The translations under genes were made by a program, and so were the position numbers. This document shows, piece by piece, positions 25,603 through 38,223 of a stretch of DNA of 64,000 nucleotides. The DNA lies in NCBI GenBank assembly GCA_029255685.2, contig CM055312.2, forward strand, positions 24,894,203 to 24,958,202. The letters run 5' to 3'. The stretch is from Silene conica (lineage: Eukaryota; Streptophyta; Magnoliopsida; Caryophyllales; Caryophyllaceae). The first letter of the stretch is position 1, and every line of letters starts with the position of its first letter. The notes beneath the pieces were generated by a model. That model was not told the origin of the DNA, made no database searches, and saw only the letters and a list, made by a program, of their open reading frames with translations.

Positions 25603-27665
25603 AAAAATAATATTTTACATTTTGTTTATTTTTTTTTTTTTTTTGTTAGCCACGGGAATAATTTTGGCCACGAGGATTAATTTTTGGCCACGGGAATTAT
25701 TAGCCACGTAAGAATCTGTGGCTAAAAATATAATTTTAGCCACGTTCTTGTTTTTCCCGTGGCTATCTGTTAGCCACGCCCACTTGGGCCACGGAAGGTA
25801 TTTCCGTGGCAAAAAGCTTTAGCCACGAGAAATTAGTACTTGCGCCACGAATTTAGCCGTGGCCCAAGTGCTCAATTGTAGTAGTGGAAGGTGTTATAAA
25901 GATCATTAGCCCAGTGAACTAGACAACGATATACCATAAGTATATGAAAGAACATCCACACGATTCACATCGTTCAAAATAATCACCACTACTAAGAACA
26001 ATTGGATTGCTATATCATGCTAATAGGTTTACCATTCAAATTTTAGTCTACCACTTGTCAAGACCCTTCTCTGATAATTATGATTTTAACATCACATACG
26101 AACAACACATCATTATTTTGAGGTCATAACATTAGAAAGTAAGAGTGTTGGTATGCTTGAAACTATTTTATATATAATGGACAAGATGGCGTTATCATAT
26201 AATAAGGTTCACATTCATATCATATGCCCACTATTCATGTTACTAATGCTTTACCAGGATATCACATGGTCACAACGCATAGTTCACATTTGGTTAAGCT
26301 TTTATATAAGATTTGCATGACTCACAACTTAATTGGTTTGGACGGGAACTTTACAACAATTCATCCGGATATTGGACAGCTTACAAAACAATCACAATTA
26401 AACAACTCGATAAGTTCTTACATAGCTTAACATTTTGGCAACGTGAAAGAATATTTTAAACAGTGGAGTTGGAATGGTACATAAAAGTAAACACGTTTCA
26501 AATGACTTCATTCACAAAACATGGGTCAATACAGAACCAAACAGTAACAATCTGACCACTGTCAACTAAAATATTTATTTCTCTCAAAATATAACTCCTG
26601 TTATCGTGAAATCAAAGCATTGCACAACCAACTCAGAAGGTTATCATGCATGAAATTTTCATACTCAATTATGGAACACGTATAAAACAGCAGCCCGTAC
26701 AAACCAGACAACCTTCTGAAGAATTATTAAAAAAAAAAAAAAAAAATTTGGTTCCTTTGCAACCACACATTACTACATCCACACTCAACTTTTCTTGTCC
26801 CAAACACATTGACAAACATTTGGAACATAGACATCACTCTGTACTATATTAACATTCATTCCTCATTTCAATTGTAGTTGTCATCAAAATACAGTAAAGG
26901 TTTCGAAACTGAAAAAAAAGATCAACTAAATAGCTTGATAGTTATACACATTTAGAGTTAGTCACCCCCATCGCACAATCTCAACTCATCCAAGTACGGA
27001 AATATAACCTAAGGACTATTACGTATCCCTTACTGATGCCTGCCTTCAAAACGAATTTAAATGCGTATAATAAGCGTAAAATCTTAATTACAATATATGC
27101 AACACATAACTATAGATGTTCATGGCTTAGGGAACACATTCCGCATATCACTAGACATGGTTTACTAATTTATATAAATCTGTTCATTCATGTTCAAATA
27201 CCAACAATATATTACATTGATACTATACTCATTCAAATCCAGATAATCGTATAAACACTTCAAATATCAAAATCATATGATCACATCACTCTAACCATGG
27301 CTCAACAAATACAACTCCCAAACCCTGATAATTTCAATTCAAACATCCATGTCAATCCACAGTTCCTATTGCACACTTCCTTAATAAGAACTCACATATG
27401 ACTTACCTCGTTCTTCTCCTGCAAGAACGTTAGCATAGTATAACCAGGTCACTATATAGTCTACCCCACTCTTCAATTACTCTCTTTGGGTTCCCGAGAC
27501 AGAACAGAAAGGGCCCAGGACTGGTGTGAGGGGGCCCCTAACTCACCCCGTTCCTTTTTGGGGCTCCTATCAGTTTCATCTCGGGGTTCATTTTATCAGA
27601 CTCCTCCTACGTTCATTATGATTCATTTAGTTTAGGCCTGAGGATCGTTCTCTCTGATACCACTT

Positions 27666-30006
27666 TGTAACACCCCCATTTATTTAAGGGCCTGTACTAG
27701 GACTCCTCAGATAAATAAAGGTGTTACCATCTCGGTTTCCCGAGGCTGTAGATACAAAGAAAAGATAAACAGTACTTTAATTAAGATTAAACTCATAACA
27801 TGTTCTTACAACTGTATCCGAAAGTCTTAACAAAATAAAGAAGTACAACTCATGCTAAACTGACTAAGGTGATCTAGACTCTAGTCTGGTCGGATCCAAG
27901 CTCTTTCTCCCATAGCTCCCCCTTAGTCTCAGCCACCTGTCAATCTGCTCCCCAATAAATTGGTTCATCACAGGTGATCACGAATACACAGGGTCAACCA
28001 CGAGGTTGAGTAGAGGAAAAATAAATAAACCAACAATATAACATACTCCGCACCGATCCAACGCCAAATAAACTCCGCACCGATCCAAGACCAAATAAAC
28101 TCCGCACCGATCCAACACCATATAAACTCCGCACCGATCCAACGCCAAATATATACTCCGCACCGTATCACAAGACCCAATATTTTCACATCGTATTGCA
28201 TCACAGAAATATACAAGACAATTAAGCACAATATAATATCATTCATCCAATGAGGTATATAAATAGTTCAACATAATAATAATAAATCACTCGTCATCCT
28301 GTATACAGTATTCCCCTACCTCATCACTGTGGAAGATAACGGAAAGCGCGCAACTGCTACTAAAAGTGTTCCACGCGGAAACCTCCACCTAAACATGTAT
28401 TATATAATTAATAAAACCCCCTAAAACTTGTCATATAAGTACACATTCCATATATAGTAACTTCCTAAAAAGGAAAGTTTCCCTAATAACATATTACGCG
28501 AAATAACAACTTCTAAATATGGTAACCCCTTAAACCCGACATGCCATACTTGTCACATTAAACATTGACCAAACACAAACAAAATACTACTTATAATGCT
28601 AATATTAATAAAAGTAATAATAATAGTAGTAATAATAATGATAATACTTATAATAACAATAATAATATTAATAACACATTATTATACCATTATAACTTGT
28701 AACAATAATCATCATACAACTAACACTACAATATTAATAATACTATTATCATTATCATCATACTCTTCCAAACTTAGTAATAATTAATACTACTAGTTTA
28801 TCAAAAACAAATAAAACCAAGATGATAATATAGGTATCAATAATACACTTAATAGTAGTTTACCAATAAGTAATTAACAAAATACTAACCACCTTACAAC
28901 ACAACAAAAGACACGCAAGAACAGCCCAATCGTACGAACTCAACAGCCCCCAAACATCTCAAACAACTTACCAACCTCGACTAACACCGCTGCTGCCACC
29001 CACCACCACTACTGACCTCACCTGTGACACCACCAGGCTCACCTCTGAGCCACGGTGGTTCCAGGGAAGTCAGCGGCGGCTATCGACGCAGCAGCAACCA
29101 CCCATAGCAGCCCCTTCAAACCAGCTCCACCACTGCCCCGGTCTTTTACATTGTGAACAACCAACTCGAGAACCGCGGTAAGAACAGTACGCACCACCAA
29201 GACTCACCACGAGGACCACCACCTAACCACCCTAACTACCACTAAACTAATTCCCTTATTACCCAGAACAACCGTGAATGGAGTCTACATCAAATCCATA
29301 CAAAACATCAAACGTTTCAAAGCTCTGTTCTGAAAACGAAGGAAAACCGTGTCTGACACAGGTGATAACTACCTCCCACGACGGCCCTAAGTGGCTAACG
29401 ACGACAACCCAGTGGTCAAAAACCCAACTACCAACATCATAGATTAAGGATATAACGTTACCAGAGCCCATACGCACATAACACGACTGATTTTAATGGA
29501 TCAAAACGAAAGAGAAGAACAGAAAACAGAGGTCGTAAAGGGCATACCTATTTCCTTGAGTAATCGAGCAACCTTAGAACCCGTAAACAACCGTGTAAAC
29601 CTCTCCTCTCAACCCTGGGTATGGCGGCAGGAGGCGTGTGTGTGTAGCTTGGTTTCGAAATAGATTAGGTTTAGGGTTTGGAGAGTGTTTATGACGGCAG
29701 GAAGAAAGTGTTTATCACGCTGTGTGGGTTTGTATGTTGATGTCGAGATAGGTTTGTATGTTGATGTCGAGATAGGTTGTTTTTCGGTTGGCACGCCGAT
29801 CGAGGCCCAAACGTCTTTTAAAACACGATATATCAACTAACACTCAAACCCGACACTACACTAGTATCATACAAAATATAAAAACACGTATCCGATAAAC
29901 ATATAAAATATAAAACACGTATTCGATAAATTAAATCGAATATAAACTAATCATCAAAATAATTATTAATCATTTAAGATAAAATAGTAAAATACGGAGT
30001 ATTACA
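27666..30006 (-). repeat. LTR 3 (right) of tandem element
   Basis: 2341 bp with two copies of the 24-bp unit. It is followed by the CTGCC duplication and the resumed outer Gypsy LTR. Confidence 0.9.
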
Positions 30007-30011
30007 CTGCC

Positions 30012-31522
30012 CCTTGAGAAATAATGTAGAAAATTGGCGAGGAGGGATCCCCAGCCATGTAGCCGGCGGCCGGTCCACCGGCTGAGGACCATTTCTCCTT
30101 ATATTGAATAGTGATGGCTATTGTAGGGAAATGGACTCCCAGCCGACTAACCGGCAGACGGTCTGCCAACCGGCTGAGAGCCCCTGTTCATGGAAGCTTA
30201 TTCATAACATATGATTCTCATGTCGGATTGTCTTAATTCTTCTTCCGTATGATTCGTATGCTTATTTGGAGTCCTGAAAATTGGGCGGCGCTTATGTTGG
30301 GTTCGGAAATGGATTTGAGGAGAAAGACCCCCAGTCGGGCAACCGGAAGAGAAACCGGCTCTCGGCTCAAATTAGTTTCCGAAGTCGACTAAGTATTGAA
30401 TGGATGATTAGTAGTGAAATATATATGCATTGTTGTTCAATCGAGTTTAAGTTATTGTACATCTTTGAGATGACATTTTGTGATGTGTATGAACCTGTTG
30501 TGTGCTGCTATATTATTCGGGTTCTCACTTGACTGCATTGTGTAGCTGGTTGACCGTAGTGGCTTGGTCCTCACGGTCAGGTCATAGATGGTATGCCCGC
30601 CTTAGGGATTACCTCGTTCAATTGTGGTTCGGGTCTTGCGAGTGTCTTGGGCACTTGTCGAATCGGGGACGTGGATTGTCTACGCCCTGAGAGTATGGCC
30701 GGGTTTAGACTAGGATAATCGATTGTTGTCGTCCTACGAAGGGGGTTGTATAGTCTTAGATTGTGGACTTCTATAGTTGTATAAACGAGCTGATTGTCGG
30801 CCTGCTCATAATGGTCTAGCCGAGTCGATTGTCGACCAGTCTAGTTGAGTCGATTGTCGACCTGTACTGTGAGTCGATTGTCGACGTATATTGTTGGAGT
30901 AGAGTCACTTGGTTGACCTAGCTCGTTTGTTGTAGAGTCAATTGTCGACCTATCTAGTTGGATTAGGGTCACTTGGTGACCTATCTCTTATTTTGACGAA
31001 TCGTTTGTTGAGTATGTTTTAGTTTGTGATTATGGATGTATGATACTCGGTTATCGATAGTAATCACATGATGATATATGTTAATTCATCTTATAATCTT
31101 TGTTTATGTTGGAGCATGTTGATGTGTCCACCTGTGTATGTGTTAATGACAATAGGTGGCTAAGAGAACCTCTAGTCACTCCCCACTAACTGTGGCGTAC
31201 ATGTTTTCATGTATGTAGGTTGATGATTGCTGTTTGCAGGGGGGTTACGTTGAGGCTAGCGAGCGATGATCCTTCATCGATAACATTACCTTTATCATGT
31301 AGCTAGACCTTCTTTTGACATTTCGTCTTGTGCCTGTAGGGATATCCTATCCCGGGCTTGGTTTTGTATTTAATACTTATTACTATCCATGTTTTATTTC
31401 TTCCGCATTTTGGTTATTATAATTCACCTCGTATATTATTTAAGCATGTTTAAAGTTTTAATTCCGCGCAAAATTGCATGCTTTTGTATGTTTTACATTC
31501 CGCTGCCGCGAGGGGTTTTACA
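30012..31522 (+). repeat. Left LTR of outer Gypsy element, second part
   Basis: Resumes after the CTGCC duplication and matches about 34218-35735. It contains GC-rich inverted repeats near 30050-30185 and a degenerate minisatellite around GTCGATTGTCGACC (about 30780-30990). Confidence 0.85.
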
Positions 31523-31524
31523 TT

Positions 31525-31536
31525 TGGTATCAGAGC
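31525..31536 (+). other. Primer-binding site of outer Gypsy element
   Basis: TGGTATCAGAGC, a perfect tRNA-iMet type site, two bases after the LTR end. Confidence 0.9.
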
Positions 31537-33107
31537 GTTATTGCTCCTGACGCACTCATGTAATCTCCAAACTTAACTTGACCAAAAATCCAAATAATGA
31601 ATGAGAGATTGGGTAGACTTAAGGACAAGTGGTAGTATGTATTGTGTTTGCTTTTATTAGGTTCTAACGTGTTTGTTGAGTGTCAATGATGTTACTCCTG
31701 CTGCTTGCATTGACGAACCGTGAGCTTATCTATATGGCGATCAAGACAGGCGTCTTCTACCGAAGATGGAAGATTTGTATCACTGTTGGAGAAGGCTTAT
31801 GAACCTTGAAGATACTCCTCTTTCCTTGTGCATCACCTTCTTGATAACTCTGGATCCATGTCTTTATTCTTGAATAGTTGTCCGTCTTACTTGAAATCTA
31901 TCTTCTTATCCTTTCGACTTAACCTTGTGGCTCGCTTACTCGAGGTACCTTGTAGGTAAACCTTCCCCTTAATTGGATTTGTGGAATTACTTCTTGGTGA
32001 TAAACCGAACCGTGTTGAGGGATGTTGATATTTGAGGAAAACCTAAGAAGTATTTATTGTGAGACATGTGTTGGTGACCTAAGTGTCTAGTTATTTATCC
32101 AATTGGAAGAGTGAGAGCGAGTAATAGGGTACATACTTAAAGGTTCAGTTGTATGTATACTTAGTATTCGGTGGAATTTAATCTTGAGAATCATACTGGA
32201 ATTGTGAAAATTTGTGGATGGAAAGATACCGCTTAGAGAATCAAAGGAGATGCTTGAAGTCATAAATGAACTTGGAGGAATTTTAAGGATTCGTCCCTTG
32301 CGGGTGGTTAGCATAGAGTAAATCGTTGGTGGATAGAGGTTCTGAAACTTGAGGATGTCGGAATGTTCCCAAGAATCAAGTTTAGAGGTTTCATGACTCG
32401 TTTTCTAAAATTTGTGTGAGGATCGTTGTGATAAGGTTTCAGTTGTGGATTAAGCGGTTAGTGCTTTCTGTTTCCCGAAGAGTTCTCATCCTTCTTGACT
32501 CGATCTCTGTTGTTTCCGCCTCCTTGATCTTCCGTTGTCTGTCTCTGTAGTTTGGAATCTCGTAGTGTGTGATGCTTTGTGCTAAGTGTAATCCGAGTTG
32601 TTGTCTCTATGCTGTCTGTAACTGTCTTGAATTGTTTTCCTTTTCGATGATTATAAACTTTCGTTACTTTCGCAAACTTTACTCATTCTGAGAAATTGAA
32701 AATAGAAGTTTATTTTTGGAAGGTTTGGTTTAAATAAAGTGGATAATTTTATAACTTTGATGGATTTCACCGTTGATTTGCCATTTGAACTCTTTATTGG
32801 AGACATCTAATAACCTGTACTATGCTCATCAACATCGGATCGATCTAGATTATGGAATTTTAATTGATTTTACCTTGGACTTGCCTTTGGATTAGAGTGT
32901 GAGGTTCTTGAATGCGCAACGAGAACCCCAACGTTCCTTGATGGAGGCTTGTGCTATGGAAATTACTTTTTGAAATCTTTGAAAGGAATCTAAGTTTTCA
33001 GTTCTCGAAATTTTGTTCAACATTTTGGGTTGTTAGTATTGTCTGTTGTAGCTGTTACTCCTTGTTTTCAAGTTTCGAGGACGAAACTTTTTGAAAGATG
33101 GGGTGAT
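31537..33107 (+). mobile_element. Internal region of outer Gypsy element, non-coding
   Basis: About 1.6 kb with no gag or pol motif recognised. The 3' end carries GTTTCGAGGACGAAAC and a GAAAGATGGGGTGAT purine tract directly before the right LTR. Confidence 0.75.
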
Positions 33108-35735
33108 TGTAACATCCCTTATTTTGGTAAAACCTATTTTAAATTAATTAAAGTATTTTTCGGAATTTAATAATATTTTATTTAATTTCTTAAACTTATA
33201 TTTTAGAAATATCGTGTAAATCCCGTCATGAGATTTATTTAATCTTGAGATGTAATACAATTTCCCTGACATTCCCCGTTTACATATTCCAGAACAACTT
33301 AAGTTAAATCCGTCTACAAAATAAATAAAAGGAATTGTGAAAGAAGTTTCCTTCTCATTTTCCCTCACAATTCACCTTCTACCTTTTTCTTCCAATTAAA
33401 TAAAGAAAAAGAAACAGTGAAACATTTCCACCATTTTTCTTATTCACAAGTTCACATAAATCATCATCCCGAACTCATTTCAACTCGGATCGAGGTAAGG
33501 TTTCTTCCTACGCGTTCCTCTCGTCGTCGCCGTCACATCTATCACTTTCACTTCTTAAATCGTTAAACTTGATTTTCACGCTGTTTTGCCCTAGTTCGTG
33601 AAACGTGATAACTTTCTTTGTTTTCATGGTTTTAAGCGGTGATCGCGGTAACCCGAAAGAAGGCTTGGTGATTGTTGAAGAGGAGCTTGAGGATTCCGCT
33701 AAGTAAAGGTGACAATAATGAGAAACTCGGCCTACGTTATATATTAGCATTCTACGTGATTTGTGTTGTGTTTATAGAGAAATTAGTAATGTTTATGAGC
33801 CATGAGAACTTTGTTGTTGTTCAAAAACTAACTCCTATGTTATTTACATGGTGGAATTGATATGGGTGATGTTTAATTGTTGTATATATAAGATGGGTGG
33901 AATTAGGGAAATTTATATGTAATCATATGAGGGATGTTTGATAACATGTTCATATGCCTAATTGATATGATATTCATGCTGGGAGTGATGAAATACTGAT
34001 TAGAATCATGTATTGGAAGGATTATAGAAGGATGTGAATGTTTTTGAAGGTCGAATTATGCTATCGCGGGTTACAGTGCTTACCAGCCGGTCGGCCGACC
34101 CGCGGCCGACTGACCGGCTGAGAGGCCATCCTTGTATGATTGTTAGTTACGCAAAAATTTGGGTATGGGGCTCCCAGCCGGCCGGCCGGCGGCCGGTGGG
34201 CTGACTAAGGACCCCTGCCCCTTGAGAATTAATGTAGAAAATTGGCGACGAGGGATCCCCAGCCGGGTGGCTGGCGGCCAGTCCACCGGCTGAGGACCCT
34301 TTATCCTTATATTGAATAGTGATGGATATGGTAGGGAAATGGACTCCCAGCCGGCTAACGGCAGTCGGTCTGCCAGCCGGCTGAGAGCCCCTTTTCATGG
34401 AAGCTTGTTCATAACTTATCATTCACATGTCGGATTGCTTTGATTCTTCTTCCGTATGATTCGTATGCTTATTTGGAGTCCCGGAAATTGGGTGGCGCTT
34501 ATGTTGGGTTCGGAAAAGGATTTGAGGAGAAAGACCCCCCTCCCCCCCGGCCGGGCAACCAGAAGGGAAACCGGTTCTCGCCTCAAATTAGTTTCCGAAG
34601 TCGGCTAAGTGTTGGATGGATGATTAGTAGTGAAATATATATGTACTGTTGTTCAATCGAGTTTGAGTTATTGTGCATCTTTGAGATGACATTTTGTGAT
34701 TAGTATGCACCTGTTGTGCGCTGCTATATTACTCGGGTTCTCACTTGACTGCATTGTGTAGCTGGTTGACCGTAGTGGCTTGGTCCTCACGGTTATGTCT
34801 TAGATTGTCTTCCCGCCTTAGGGCATACCTCGTTCCATTGTGGTTCGGGATTAGGAGTGTCTTGGGCACTTGTCGAATCGGAGATGTGGATTGTGTACGC
34901 CTTGATTGTATATCAAGGTTTAGACTAGAACAGTCGATTGTCGTCGTCCTACCAGGGGCTTTTATAGTCTGAGATTGTGGACTTCTATAGTTCTATAGAC
35001 GAGCCGATAGTCGGCTTGCTCATTATGGTCTAGCCGAGTTGATTGTCGATCATTCTAGTTTAGTCGATTGTCGACCTGTACTGTGAGTCGATTGTCGACC
35101 TATATTGTTGGAGTAGATTCACTTGGTTGAGCTAGCTCGTTTGTTGTAGAGTCGATTGTCGACCTATCTAGTTGGATTCAGGTCACTTGGTGACCTATCT
35201 CATGTGTTGATGAATCGTTTGTTGAGCATTTTTTAGTTTGTGATTATGGATGTATGATACTTGGTTATCGATAGTAATCACATGATGATATATGTTAATG
35301 ATTCTCTTAATCTATGTTTATGTTGGAGCATGTTGATTTGTTCCCCTATGTATGTGTTAATGACAATAGGTGGCTAAGAGAACCTCTAGTCACTCTCCAC
35401 TGACTGTGGCGTACATGTTTTCATGTATGTAGGTTGATGATTGCTATTTGCAGGGGGTTAAGTTGAGGCTAGCGAGCGATGATCCTTCATCGATAACAAT
35501 ACCTTTATCGTGTAGTTAGACCTTCTTTTGACATTTCGTCTTGTGCCTGTAGGGATATCCTATCCCGGGCTTGGATTTGTATTTATTACTTATTACTATC
35601 TATGTTTTATTTCTTCCGCATTTTGGTTATTGTAATTCACCTCGTATATTAGTTAAGCATGTTTAATGTTTTAATTCTGCGCAAAATTGCATGCTTTTAT
35701 ATGTTTTACTTTCCGCTACCGCGAGGGCTTTTACA
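33108..35735 (+). repeat. Right LTR of outer Gypsy element
   Basis: 2628 bp, TGTAACATCCC to CTTTTACA, followed by the ATATG duplication. Short open frames inside it have no coding signature. Confidence 0.9.
34083..34390. repeat. Four GC-rich inverted repeats (CCGGC...GCCGG) in the LTR
   Basis: Four imperfect palindromes built from CCGG and CGGCC lie at about 34085-34120, 34176-34206, 34260-34294 and 34346-34385. Most are followed by CTGAG or CTAAGGAC, about 85-90 bases apart. The left LTR has the same four (near 11098 and 11190, then 30052 and 30138 after the insert). Confidence 0.75.
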
Positions 35736-35749
35736 ATATGTGTTATTAG

Positions 35750-37684
35750 CCGAAACTAATCAAATAAGCTCAGCATACATGCATGCAGCTTACACTGTCC
35801 CCGACCACAATGATAGTTATCTAAAAACAAAGATATGGGAACCCTTCCGAACATGGAAGTTAAAGGTTGGTCGGAACCAGTTGTTCAACAAGATAACCGG
35901 GGAGATAAACAAGAAACCCGTGACAAAAAAGTATCCCAATGTCACTCAGGAACATTGGGATAGCTATATCACTTATAGGCAGTCTGAGAAGTTTCAGGTA
36001 ATTTATCTGCGACTCAAAGGGATCAATTTATTTGTAATCACTTAATAAGTCAAGAAATATTCTTATGTTACTTGATATAATTCATTTTATGAAGACTATG
36101 AGTAAGCAGAACAAGGAGAAAATTTCGAAGAAAGAAAGCGTATTTAATGGCTCTAGAGGTGGTTATAGATTGATTAAATCAAAGCTAGTAAGTACTTAAT
36201 TATTATATTATAACGTGTTCTATAGCAATGTTATATATATTCATAGCAATCCTATATATTTTGAGAGGATATCAATGTGTTGAATGAACATAAGTCAAAT
36301 CTTGGAACTGTCCCTCGTCATGATGCTTGGGTACCTGGTCACACACCTTATAATGAACAGACAACAACACCATATGATACGTCCATTAAAGAGAAAATAG
36401 TAAGTTTGAATAAATATGTCACTATCCTACCTGTGGCGGACAGTTATATAATTGTGAGTTTAAATAACATTGAGTTGCTTAATGGTGTTTTTATGTATGT
36501 AAAAAATATGTGAGAAAGAGGTAGAGGAAGGAAAATGGAAGCCTCAAGGACGTGATGACATTATTGCAAGAGCAATCGACAAACCAGAGCATCCACGTCG
36601 TGGGACATAAGTATGGACGCATGTTGGTATCACCTATTATTTTGGGAAAACTTCTCGCAGGACAAAGAGGAGTGATGATTCTAAGAGGGTATACAGATAA
36701 GGTATTACTGTATTTTATTCAACATAAATTATAAATGTATATGCTTAAATTATACTAGTTACCTTAATCATATTCATTTATATTACACAGCTAGAAACAA
36801 TTGTCAGATTGATACTCAAAATGGTGCAAACGAGGGAGAACCATCTGAAGAAGAGTTGGTCATGGTACGACAAGAAAAAAGGGATGCATGGAGGAGGAGG
36901 TATAAAAATATATATATTTAAACAGATGTTAATGTACAGAAGAAAGCAACGGAGGATAATATGGCAAAGGAGAATGAGGTGGGAGCCGAGGACATATTAA
37001 GCTCACATCAAGATCGGGAAGAGGAGTTGGAGGTAGTTGATGAGATATTAGCTACTACGACTCCAAAAAAGACAAATCCGGATTTTAACGAGGTATTAGC
37101 TACTATGAATAATTTATTAATTAAAGTAGTGCATATATATTCTAATTAATTTGCTAATGTAAAGGGAGTTTTCAAGAAGCCTTGTGTTTTTTACTACCAT
37201 GTCCCTAGAGCACCAAACGACAAAGTTGTTGTTGGTAGGGGAGCCGCGTACAATTACGGCCAGGGTCAAGAAGTTACGGTTCATGATACCACTTTAGGAA
37301 AGTGGAAGTGATCCAATTAATCAGGTTACGTATGGTAATTTAACAATTCTATATACAGATGGGTGTTTGAGAGATGTCGTGGGTTCTTTTGCGCAATGGC
37401 CTAAAGCCTACATTAGTGTTGACATCTCCGGGATAGTTATGATCAGCTAACCGTTTTTTATATAATGACCTCCTTTAAATTTTTTAGGGTAACCTTATCC
37501 AACATATACTCCGTAGTAAGTATTTTAATTTTTACATTTGCAGGAATTATACGAATCCATTAAGGCTCAAGTTAGGACTTCTAAGCCAGCACCCAATGTA
37601 ACTAATTTGACTTGTTCGAATAAGTGTCCTCAACAAAAGTGCGATCACGTATTTAAATCTCATGAAAAGAAACGCAAGCGATAA
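35750..37684 (+). pseudogene. En/Spm-associated gene (Ptta/Transposase_24, DUF8039-like), multi-exon
   Basis: Exons are visible by conserved protein blocks and splice sites. Exon 35750-35997 gives KIWEPFRTWKLKVGRNQ and YPNVTQEHWDSYITYRQSE, the core of the plant Ptta/En-Spm domain, with donor CAG/GTAATT. Exon 36095-36187 gives a basic KQNKEKISKK segment. An exon near 36277-36399 and exon 36515-36701 (PQGRDDIIARAIDKPEHP) follow, then 36791 to about 36899. Later pieces contain GVFKKPCVFYYHV and GCLRDVVGSFAQWPKAY, resembling the DUF8039 C-terminal part, and a basic KKRKR end at about 37684. At least one in-frame stop (TAA after the EHPRRGT block) suggests it is dead. Such genes are the second gene of CACTA elements; no CACTA ends were found around it, so a domesticated or orphaned copy is possible. 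Confidence 0.7.
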
Positions 37685-37695
37685 TCCAATTATAT

Positions 37696-38016
37696 AGTCA
37701 ACTAATCAACGTTAATCGGTAACGATTGGTTGCCTAGGGTTTGACGTTACTGTCGTATGACAGTGGTGTTCAGTTGATTCCTTAAGGTCAGACCTAAAGG
37801 AAGATTCCTAAGCTATAAGATTAATTAATTGTATGTCGATACAGATTGATTAATTCCTTAAATTTGAACAAATATGAGAATGTTATATTTTATTGTAATA
37901 TGATTCAGATTTAATTTAGTTATTAAATTGTTATATTACTAAGATTAATCGATGTTTATGAAAGATACGAGATATGAATGATCAGTTAGTCATAATTACA
38001 AAATGTTGTGAATTAT
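37696..38016. repeat. Copia-type LTR fragment
   Basis: The block with GTCAACTAATCAACG, then TTTGACGTTACTGTC and a GTGTTCAGTTGATTCC segment, is shared with 55738 onward and 57826 onward, so three pieces of one LTR family are present. Both ends are missing here. It is followed by the Athila-like LTR. Confidence 0.5.
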
Positions 38017-38223
38017 TGACACGCTTGTCGTGTAACGGTCAAAGATAAATCCTAGGTACAACTAACATAAGCTAGTGGTAGTAGGGTCGAATGTAACACC
38101 CCGACCCAAACCCAGGACCGGAAATGTTAGCCACGGTAGCTCGCCAGGCTGTGTACTGGTCCTACATACCAACACAAGTCCTTTCCAGCGCATTTTCTCC
38201 TCACTCATGCACATCTCGGGAAC

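Larger units (their letters stand above)
23697..25886. mobile_element. Non-autonomous CACTA element, copy 2
   Basis: Same ends and same GAA duplication as the copy at 15470 and the same position in the internal region, so it was carried along in the duplication rather than inserted twice. Confidence 0.9.
21776..27665 (-). mobile_element. Internal region 2 of tandem element
   Basis: 5890 bp, about 99.8% identical by eye to internal region 1, including the same nested CACTA at the same site. Confidence 0.85.
11233..30006 (-). mobile_element. Tandem LTR retrotransposon: LTR-internal-LTR-internal-LTR
   Basis: Three near-identical 2.3-kb LTRs (11233-13548, 19438-21775, 27666-30006) alternate with two 5.9-kb internal regions. 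A single 5-bp duplication CTGCC lies at the outer edges only (11228-11232 and 30007-30011). LTR ends are TGTAACACC and GTATTACA on the plus strand. The primer site lies at the right end of each internal region and the purine tract at the left, so the element reads on the minus strand. No gag or pol was found, so this is a non-coding (LARD-type) parasite, Gypsy-like by the GGGACGAAG plus purine-tract signature near its 3' end. Copies differ by about ten substitutions per internal region by eye (near 0.2%), implying a very recent origin. Confidence 0.9.
10132..35735 (+). mobile_element. Old Gypsy (chromovirus-like) element, non-coding, with nested insert
   Basis: LTRs start near TGTAACATCCC and end TTTTACA; the left end is slightly degenerate. 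The 5-bp duplication ATATG flanks both sides (10127-10131 and 35736-35740). The left LTR is 10132-31522, interrupted by the tandem element at 11233-30011; the right LTR is 33108-35735 (2628 bp). The internal region 31523-33107 is only 1.6 kb and shows no coding. It starts with a tRNA-iMet primer site and ends with TTTCGAGGACGAAACTTTTT and a purine tract, a signature seen at the 3' end of Tekay/Del-type chromoviruses. By eye the LTRs differ by several percent (about 8% over the first 250 bases), suggesting an age of millions of years. It looks like a whole-ended non-autonomous derivative. Confidence 0.85.

Noticed and set aside
19438-30006. Two independent insertions of the same element side by side
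   Set aside because: Only the outer edges carry the CTGCC duplication, and the middle LTR is shared.
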